Origin: CAZTXD01 sp964617995
Lineage (GTDB): Bacteria; Actinomycetota; Acidimicrobiia; Spongiisociales; ZC4RG35
NCBI GenBank assembly: GCA_964617995.1
Contig: CAZTXD010000017.1
Location: 1 to 38,683, forward strand
Reading direction: 5' to 3'
DNA length: 38,683 nt
Of this stretch, positions 33,527 to 38,683 are shown piece by piece. Under the pieces are notes generated by a model. The model was not told where the DNA came from, made no database searches, and saw only the letters and a list, made by a program, of their open reading frames with translations. A program made the translations under genes and the position numbers. Numbering within the stretch: position 1 is the first letter of the stretch; the number at the start of each line of letters is the position of its first letter.

Positions 33527-34363
33527 TCAGAGGCCGGCGAAGAGGTCGCCGTCGTCGGCCACGGTGTCGAGGCCGTGAACACGGTAGAAGGATTCCCGGC
33601 CGATGGCCTCCTCCCGCATGTCCTCGTCGACCCGAAGCATGAACCAATCCTCGGGTATCTGGCTGCGGTGGGCCCGGAGGGCCTTGAGCTTTACGTCGAT
33701 CCAGCGGGATGTGTCCACGGTGATGAGCAACTCGTCGGGAGTCCCGGCGACCGACTGGACATCGAACTGCTCCTGGGTGATCTCCCCTGCCGCCAGCCGG
33801 ACCTCGGCGAAGCGGCGGCGGCGGCTGCGGGGCCACGACGACCAGTAGACCCTGGGCACGATCCAGGGCTCCTCCCCTTCTCCCAGCGGATAGCGGCCCT
33901 GATCCGGTGATGCCCACACCGCCGCCAGACCCACCCTGTGGACTTGTATGTGGTCGGGATGGCCGTATCCGCCGTAGGGGTCGTAGATTGTCATCACGTC
34001 GGGGCGGAAGCGCCGGATGTGGGCGATCACCCGTCCCACCGCGTCGTCGAAGTCGGCCTGCCAGAAGCAATCGGGATGGAGGTTCGAGTCCTCGCCCATC
34101 ATCCCCGAGTCCCGGTACCCCAAGAAGTGATGCTCACCGACCCCGAGGATCGACATCGCCTCGGCGATCTCGTTGGCGCGGACCTCGGCGAGCCGCGGCC
34201 GGATCGTCTCGGGATCGTCGTAGTTGTGGATCTCGCCCTCGGCCCCGTCGGTGGCGGTGAGGACCATGGTGGGTCGCCCATCGGAAGCGGCCTGCGCGAG
34301 GACCCCTCCCGTCTGGATCACCTCGTCGTCGGGATGGGCGTGGAAGGAAAGCAGTCCGGGCAT
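33527..34363 (-). CDS. LmbE/PIG-L family deacetylase, MshB/Mca-like
   Basis: This 278-residue zinc hydrolase has the HAHPDDE motif (residues 8-14) and GYGHPDHIQVHR further on, the two metal-binding motifs of the LmbE family. In actinobacteria the close members are MshB (mycothiol biosynthesis deacetylase) and Mca (mycothiol S-conjugate amidase). The EIHNYDDPETIRPRLAEVRA block resembles Mca/MshB, but which role applies cannot be decided here. The ATG is chosen because TACCTT lies 6 nt upstream and the protein then starts MPGLLSFHAHPDDE. The longer in-frame extension has no support. Confidence 0.88.
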   Translation of the reverse strand: MPGLLSFHAHPDDEVIQTGGVLAQAASDGRPTMVLTATDGAEGEIHNYDDPETIRPRLAEVRANEIAEAMSILGVGEHHFLGYRDSGMMGEDSNLHPDCFWQADFDDAVGRVIAHIRRFRPDVMTIYDPYGGYGHPDHIQVHRVGLAAVWASPDQGRYPLGEGEEPWIVPRVYWSSWPRSRRRRFAEVRLAAGEITQEQFDVQSVAGTPDELLITVDTSRWIDVKLKALRAHRSQIPEDWFMLRVDEDMREEAIGRESFYRVHGLDTVADDGDLFAGL

Positions 34364-34369
34364 GACGGA

Positions 34370-34375
34370 AAGGTA
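34370..34375 (-). promoter_or_regulatory. Leaderless -10 element of the LmbE-family gene
   Basis: The minus strand reads TACCTT, 6 nt before the ATG at 34363. Confidence 0.5.
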
Positions 34376-34447
34376 CCAGTGCCCACCACACAAGCCAGAT
34401 CGTCCGTACCGCCACCCACCCATACGCCACCGTCGGGGCCTCCCCGG

Positions 34448-34453
34448 TACAGT
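34448..34453 (+). promoter_or_regulatory. Leaderless -10 element of the SRPBCC gene
   Basis: TACAGT ends 8 nt before the ATG at 34462. Confidence 0.5.
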
Positions 34454-34461
34454 CGGGCGCC

Positions 34462-34893
34462 ATGCCCGATGCCACCTACCACCATCGCGCGCTCACCGTC
34501 GCTCCGGCGCGCGAGGTGTGGACCCACCTACAGGACCCCGCCACCTGGGCAACCGTCGCCGGTGTCGACTCCACCAGTGACCACACCTACCAGGACTCAG
34601 CCCTCACCGGATTCCGCTTCACCACCTCCATAGGCGGGGTTTCGTATCGCGGTTCGGCCCGCGTGACCGAGCCCAGGCACGGCGACGAGATGACGCTGGC
34701 GATCGAATCCAACGAATTGCACGGCTCGATCACCGTGGCGCTGGCCAGCGAAGGATCCGGCACCGCCCTCGACGTGACGTTGACGATGCGTCCGGCCGGC
34801 ATCGTCGGGACGATGATCTTCCCGCTGGCGAGTGCCGCCGTCGCGGGAGGATTCACCGAGTCGGTGGAGCGTCTGGCGGAACGGATGGCCTGA
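34462..34893 (+). CDS. SRPBCC-fold (polyketide cyclase/CoxG-like) protein
   Basis: The 143-residue protein has the START/SRPBCC pattern. The N-terminus reads HHRALTVAPAREVWTHLQDP with the helix after strand 1, followed by antiparallel strands and the long C-terminal helix AAVAGGFTESVERLAERMA. These proteins bind hydrophobic ligands. No ligand or partner can be named. Confidence 0.78.
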   Translation: MPDATYHHRALTVAPAREVWTHLQDPATWATVAGVDSTSDHTYQDSALTGFRFTTSIGGVSYRGSARVTEPRHGDEMTLAIESNELHGSITVALASEGSGTALDVTLTMRPAGIVGTMIFPLASAAVAGGFTESVERLAERMA

Positions 34894-34897
34894 ACCG

Positions 34898-35152
34898 TCA
34901 ACCCTCCGGCGGAAGAGCGGCAGCTACCGTCTCGAGATCGGCGCCTCGCAGAAGGATCCGCTTCCTCCGCGACCTCGCCCCCGAGATCAGCTCGGCGGGA
35001 CGTCCCGTGAGTTCGTGGAGCAGGCGACAGATCTCCCCATTGGCCCGACCCTCCTCGGCGGGCGCCGACACCCGGACCTTGACAGCGTCGCCGTGAAGGC
35101 CCTTGATCTCCGTGCGGGACGCACCGGGTACAGCCCACACAGTCACGACCAC
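34898..35152 (-). CDS. DUF167 (YggU-like) protein
   Basis: The core reads VTVWAVPGASRTEIKGLHGD, then KVRVSAPAEEGRANGEICRL and SGARSRRKRILL, the DUF167 signature. Function is unknown. I use GTG 35152 because family members begin at this strand; it gives 84 aa. An ATG at 35224 would add 24 unconserved residues and overlap atpC by 35 nt. GGGGGAG lies about 12 nt upstream of the GTG, a rather long spacing. It follows atpC on the same strand. Confidence 0.78.
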   Translation of the reverse strand: MVVTVWAVPGASRTEIKGLHGDAVKVRVSAPAEEGRANGEICRLLHELTGRPAELISGARSRRKRILLRGADLETVAAALPPEG

Positions 35153-35189
35153 ACCGCCGGGATGCTCCCCCAGCGCCCCTGACGGAGAG

Positions 35190-35534
35190 CTAACCCTGGC
35201 TCTCCTCGTCCCGTTCCCCGGCATCGGCCGAGGCCAGATCCTCGGCTGCCTGGGCGGCCTCTTCCCGTCCTCCGTCGGCCACAGTGGCCCGGTCGGTGAG
35301 GAGCGTCACCTGGTTGTCGAGAATCTGTAGAAACCCCCCGTGCACCCCGATGGTGATTCGCTCGCTCTCCGATTCGATCACGACGGCACCGGTCTCGAGA
35401 GCCGCCATCACGGGTTCGTGATCAGCCAGGATGCCCAGCTCGCCGTCGGGAGTCCGGGCGATCACGAAGGTCGCCTCGCCCGACCACACCGTGGCCTCCG
35501 GGGAGACGACGTCGACCTGGAAAGGCTTGGCCAC
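35190..35534 (-). CDS. atpC: ATP synthase epsilon subunit
   Basis: Subunit epsilon of F1 links gamma to the catalytic head. The 114-residue protein has the N-terminal beta-sandwich (FQVDVVSPEATVWSGEATFV, GELGILADHEPVMAALETGA, HGGFLQILDNQVTLLTDRA). The C-terminal helical part is short, ending in an acidic tail. It may therefore be less able to inhibit ATP hydrolysis than long-tailed epsilon subunits; that is inference. The GTG start overlaps the atpD stop (TAGTG). Confidence 0.93.
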   Translation of the reverse strand: MAKPFQVDVVSPEATVWSGEATFVIARTPDGELGILADHEPVMAALETGAVVIESESERITIGVHGGFLQILDNQVTLLTDRATVADGGREEAAQAAEDLASADAGERDEESQG

Positions 35535-36964
35535 TATGCCGCCTCGCCTTCCTTGTCGAGCTGGGCCGCCTTCTTCTCGACGTCCTCACGACCCCCCACC
35601 ATGTAGAACGCCTGCTCGGGGAACTGATCCATCTCGCCGTCGATGACGGCCTTGAACGAGGAGATCGTCTCCTCCAGCGGCGTGTAGATGCCGGACTGAC
35701 CGGTGAACTGCTCGGCCACGAACATCGGCTGGGCCAGGAACCGCTGGATCTTGCGGGCCCGGGACACGATCAGCTTGTCCTCCTCGGAGAGCTCGTCGAC
35801 TCCGAGGATGGCGATTATGTCCTGGAGGTCCTTGTAGCGCTGCAGGATCCGCTGCACCTCGGTGGCGACCGAGTAGTGCTCCTCCCCCACCAGCTGCGGG
35901 TCGAGTGCCCGGCTGGTCGAGTCGAGGGGGTCCACCGCCGGGTAAATGCCCAACGCGGTCAGGGGACGGCTGAGAACGGTGGTGGCGTCGAGGTGGGCGA
36001 AGGCGGTATGGGGGGCGGGATCGGTGATGTCGTCCGCCGGCACGTATATCGCCTGGAGCGAGGTGATCGACTTGCCCCGCAGTGAGGTGATGCGCTCCTG
36101 GAGGAGACCCATCTCGTCGGCCAGGTTGGGCTGATAGCCCACCTCCGACGGCATGCGGCCCAGGAGGGTGGACACCTCCGAGCCGGCCTGGGTGAACCTG
36201 AAGATGTTGTCGATGAACAACAGCACGTCCTGGTTCAGCTCATCCCGGAAGTACTCGGCCATCGTCAGCGCCGACAGCGCCACCCGCAGCCTCACCCCGG
36301 GGGGCTCGTCCATCTGCCCGAAGACGAGGGCTGCCTTCTCCAGCACCCCGGACTCGGTCATCTCCAGGAAGAGGTCGTTGCCCTCCCGCGTCCGCTCTCC
36401 CACTCCGGCGAACACCGACACACCGCCGTGCTCCTGGGCGACCCGGCGGATCATCTCCTGGATGAGCACGGTCTTGCCCACCCCGGCACCACCGAAGAGC
36501 CCGATCTTGCCACCCTCCAGGTAGGGACTGATCAGATCGAGGACCTTGATGCCGGTCTCGAAGATCTTGCGTTGCGGCTCCACGTCCTCGAAGGCGGGGG
36601 GCTGGCGATGGATGGGCCAACGGGGGTCGCCGAACTCCACGTCGGGAGCGTCGAGCGACTCCCCCCACACGTTGAAGATGTGGCCCAGGACCTGGTCCCC
36701 GACCGGCACGGTGATCGGAGCGCCGGTGTTGGTGACCTCCGCCCCCCGGGTGAGGCCGTCGGTGGGGGCCATGGCGATGGCGCGGATCTTGGACTCGCCC
36801 AGGTGCTGGGCTACCTCGGCGAGGACGGTACGCTGCTCACCGCCGACTTCGAACTCGACCTCCACCGCGTAGAGGATCTCCGGCAGCTCACCGGGCGGGA
36901 ACTCGATGTCCACGACCGGGCCTGCCACCTTGACGATGCGGCCTTTGCTGAGAGTTTCTGACAT
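35534..36964 (-). CDS. atpD: ATP synthase beta subunit
   Basis: This is the catalytic F1 subunit, 476 aa. It has the P-loop GGAGVGKT (residues 158-165), GERTREGNDLFLEM with the catalytic Glu, LLFIDNIFRFTQAGSEVSTL, and ALGIYPAVDPLDSTSR. The ATG at 36964 has AGGAG 8 nt upstream. The in-frame extension into the atpG 3' end is not coding. It starts 16 nt after the atpG stop. Confidence 0.97.
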   Translation of the reverse strand: MSETLSKGRIVKVAGPVVDIEFPPGELPEILYAVEVEFEVGGEQRTVLAEVAQHLGESKIRAIAMAPTDGLTRGAEVTNTGAPITVPVGDQVLGHIFNVWGESLDAPDVEFGDPRWPIHRQPPAFEDVEPQRKIFETGIKVLDLISPYLEGGKIGLFGGAGVGKTVLIQEMIRRVAQEHGGVSVFAGVGERTREGNDLFLEMTESGVLEKAALVFGQMDEPPGVRLRVALSALTMAEYFRDELNQDVLLFIDNIFRFTQAGSEVSTLLGRMPSEVGYQPNLADEMGLLQERITSLRGKSITSLQAIYVPADDITDPAPHTAFAHLDATTVLSRPLTALGIYPAVDPLDSTSRALDPQLVGEEHYSVATEVQRILQRYKDLQDIIAILGVDELSEEDKLIVSRARKIQRFLAQPMFVAEQFTGQSGIYTPLEETISSFKAVIDGEMDQFPEQAFYMVGGREDVEKKAAQLDKEGEAA

Positions 36965-36980
36965 GTCTCGTCGCTCCTGG

Positions 36981-37853
36981 TTACTCGGCGAGCGCCTCGG
37001 CGCCCCCCACGATCTCTGTGATGGCGGTGGTGATCTCGGCCTGACGGGCCCGGTTGGCCTGCATGGTGAGGCCACGGATCAGCTCCTCGGCGTTGTCGGT
37101 GGCTGCCTTCATGGCGCGCCGACGCGCCGAGTGCTCCGACGCCGACGACTCGAGGAGCATGTTGAACACGGCGGCCTCCACGTAACGGGGCAAGAGGCGA
37201 TCCAGGATCTCCGCCGGGGACGGCTCGTACTCGTAATTGACGGGAGCCCGCTCCTCGGAACCTTCCGGAGGCACGATGGGCAGGAGGCTGAAGGCCGTGG
37301 GAACCTGGCTGAGGGCCGACCTGAAGGTGGTGAAGTAGGCGTCGACCCGATCGACGTCACCGGACGCGTACGCCTCCATCACGGTGTTGGCGATCGACCG
37401 GGCGTCTCCGTAGCCGGGGCTGTCGGTCACCCCCAGCCAGGCGCGCTGGATCCGGTATCCCCGATAGCGAAAGTAGGACTGGGCTTTCTTGCCGACGGTG
37501 AACAGGGCAACGTCGAGCCCGGCGCCCTTGGCGTCGATCATCGCCTGCTCGGCGAGGCGGATGATGTTCGTGGCGTAGGCCCCGGCCAATCCCCGGTCGG
37601 AGGCGACCACGAGCACCCCCACCGTCTCCACGGGACGCTCCTCCAGCAGCATGTGGGACGCTCCTCCCGACGCCCGGCCCACGTTCTCGATGACCTCGAT
37701 CAGCTTGGCTGTGTAGGGCTTGGAAGCAGTGACACGGGCCATCGCCTTGGGTATCCGGGATGCGGCGATCAGCTCCATGGCGCGGGTGATCTTCTTGGTG
37801 GACTCGATGCTGCGGATGCGGCGTCGAGTGTCACGCAGTGCTGCGCTGGCCAT
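36981..37853 (-). CDS. atpG: ATP synthase gamma subunit
   Basis: The gamma subunit forms the central rotor shaft. The 290-residue protein has the conserved N-terminal helix RDTRRRIRSIESTKKITRAM and the C-terminal helix ATDNAEELIRGLTMQANRARQAEITTAITEIVGGAEAL. It also has VVASDRGLAGAYATNIIRLA. It lies between atpA and atpD in the standard order. Confidence 0.96.
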   Translation of the reverse strand: MASAALRDTRRRIRSIESTKKITRAMELIAASRIPKAMARVTASKPYTAKLIEVIENVGRASGGASHMLLEERPVETVGVLVVASDRGLAGAYATNIIRLAEQAMIDAKGAGLDVALFTVGKKAQSYFRYRGYRIQRAWLGVTDSPGYGDARSIANTVMEAYASGDVDRVDAYFTTFRSALSQVPTAFSLLPIVPPEGSEERAPVNYEYEPSPAEILDRLLPRYVEAAVFNMLLESSASEHSARRRAMKAATDNAEELIRGLTMQANRARQAEITTAITEIVGGAEALAE

Positions 37854-37888
37854 CTAACCCTGCTTCCTGTCCGTTCGCCTCAACCTGC

Positions 37889-38683
37889 CTACCCCTCCGA
37901 TTTCTCGCCGGCGAAACCATCCGCATAGCCCTGGATGGCATCACGAAGCCGGTCGCCGTCGGCGATCTCACCGGTGTCGCGGATCGCGTCCAGCACGTCG
38001 CCGAACCGGGTGCGCACGTGTTCGCGCAGGCCCCGCTCGAACGCCTGGACGTCCTCCACGGCGATCGAGTCCATCAAGCCCTCGGTGACGGCGTAGATCA
38101 TCACCACCTGCTCCTCCACCGGGATGGGCCGGTACTGCGGCTGTTTCAGCACCTCGACGACCCGCCGCCCTCGCTCGAGCTGGGCGAGGGAGGCGGCATC
38201 GAGATCGGAGCCGAACTCGGCGAATGCGGCGAGGTCGCGGTACTGGGCGAGGTTTAGACGCAGCGGACCGGCGATCTTGCGCATCGCCCTGATCTGGGCG
38301 TTGCCTCCCACCCGGGACACCGACGTGCCGGCGTTCACCGCCGGGCGAATCCCCTGGTAGAAGAGGTCGGTCTCGAGGAACACCTGGCCGTCGGTGATCG
38401 ATATGACGTTGGTGGGGATGTAGGCGGAGATGTCGTTGGCTTTCGTCTCGATGACGGGCAGACCCGTCAACGAGCCGCCGCCCAGTTCCTCGCTCAACTT
38501 GGCGCACCGTTCCAGGAGGCGAGAGTGGAGGTAGAACACGTCACCGGGATACGCCTCCCGCCCGGGAGGGCGCCGCAGGAGAAGCGAGATCTCCCGATAG
38601 GCGATGGCCTGCTTCGTGAGATCGTCGTACATGACCAGGGCGTGCTGGCCGTTGTACATCCAGTGCTGGCCGATGGCCGAGCC
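37889..38683 (-). CDS. atpA: ATP synthase alpha subunit, 3' part
   Basis: The gene is cut by the window end. The visible 264 residues form the C-terminal part, including LVMYDDLTKQAIAYREISLL, RRPPGREAYPGDVFYLHSRL, and GTSVSRVGGNAQIRAMRKIA. The ISYIPTN-type turn reads ISAYIPTNVISITDGQVFLE. The P-loop lies outside the window. It ends 35 nt before atpG. Confidence 0.96.
   Translation of the reverse strand, partial: GSAIGQHWMYNGQHALVMYDDLTKQAIAYREISLLLRRPPGREAYPGDVFYLHSRLLERCAKLSEELGGGSLTGLPVIETKANDISAYIPTNVISITDGQVFLETDLFYQGIRPAVNAGTSVSRVGGNAQIRAMRKIAGPLRLNLAQYRDLAAFAEFGSDLDAASLAQLERGRRVVEVLKQPQYRPIPVEEQVVMIYAVTEGLMDSIAVEDVQAFERGLREHVRTRFGDVLDAIRDTGEIADGDRLRDAIQGYADGFAGEKSEG

Overview
The window is GC-rich (roughly two-thirds G+C) and densely coded on both strands. 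Gene content points to an actinobacterium outside the classical soil genera, probably Acidimicrobiia or a neighbouring deep lineage. The signs are a nickel superoxide dismutase with its own maturation protease, an MshB/Mca-like LmbE hydrolase, a KorAB-type 2-oxoacid:ferredoxin oxidoreductase, a deoC plus paired aldehyde dehydrogenase operon, an AbiEi/DUF559 nuclease, and many Thr/Pro-rich lipoproteins. The lineage is an inference. Two runs of exactly 100 N (21017-21116 and 23493-23592) show that this is a scaffold with gaps.

Layout. 1-5.6 kb: 6-phosphogluconolactonase, an AlkA-like glycosylase, a minimal flavoprotein, and deoC with a full-length and a degenerate aldehyde dehydrogenase. 5.6-8.4 kb: a lipoprotein divergent from methionyl-tRNA synthetase. 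8.4-11.4 kb: nickel superoxide dismutase divergent from its S26-type protease, which overlaps a second AlkA-like glycosylase; then a tiny Cys-rich protein, an anchored exported protein and a tandem-ACT protein. 11.4-16.8 kb: a DUF3048 lipoprotein, an amidase and korA-korB. 16.9-20.3 kb: threonine catabolism (kbl-tdh) and a beta-propeller-like lipoprotein. 20.4-24.9 kb: a TetR regulator and the phenylacetyl-CoA epoxidase operon paaABCDE, with a clear TetR-type operator at its promoter. 25-32.3 kb: a small repeat protein, a UvrD/UvrD2-like helicase, a hydrolase-surE pair, a DUF402 protein and an ABC-F ATPase. 32.3-33.5 kb: an AbiEi-HTH/DUF559 nuclease gene bracketed by four structured 49-nt repeats. 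33.5-38.7 kb: an LmbE-family deacetylase, an SRPBCC protein, a DUF167 protein and the atpA-atpG-atpD-atpC part of the ATP synthase operon, cut by the window end.

The strongest candidate for something undescribed is at 32335-33525. Two 49-nt hairpin elements lie before the nuclease gene and two after it. Each has the plan 12-nt arm, 5, CATCC, 5, GGATG, 5, 12-nt arm, and within each pair the starts are exactly 60 nt apart. The arrangement resembles a REP/RAYT-style selfish unit, but with a Vsr/DUF559-type nuclease instead of a transposase.

Other window-wide signals are (i) a consistent leaderless promoter layout, TAnnnT followed 6-8 nt later by ATG or GTG, at about fourteen genes; (ii) a dispersed heptanucleotide repeat, GTCGGAA with a GTCATGA variant, that abuts or enters genes and probably caused one assembly gap; (iii) a nickel superoxide dismutase with Tyr at position 5 of the Ni hook, normally Pro; and (iv) an aldehyde dehydrogenase pair that looks like a split ALDH16.

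No stretch over 300 bases lacks a gene. I see no tRNA, rRNA, CRISPR array, insertion sequence or prophage gene.
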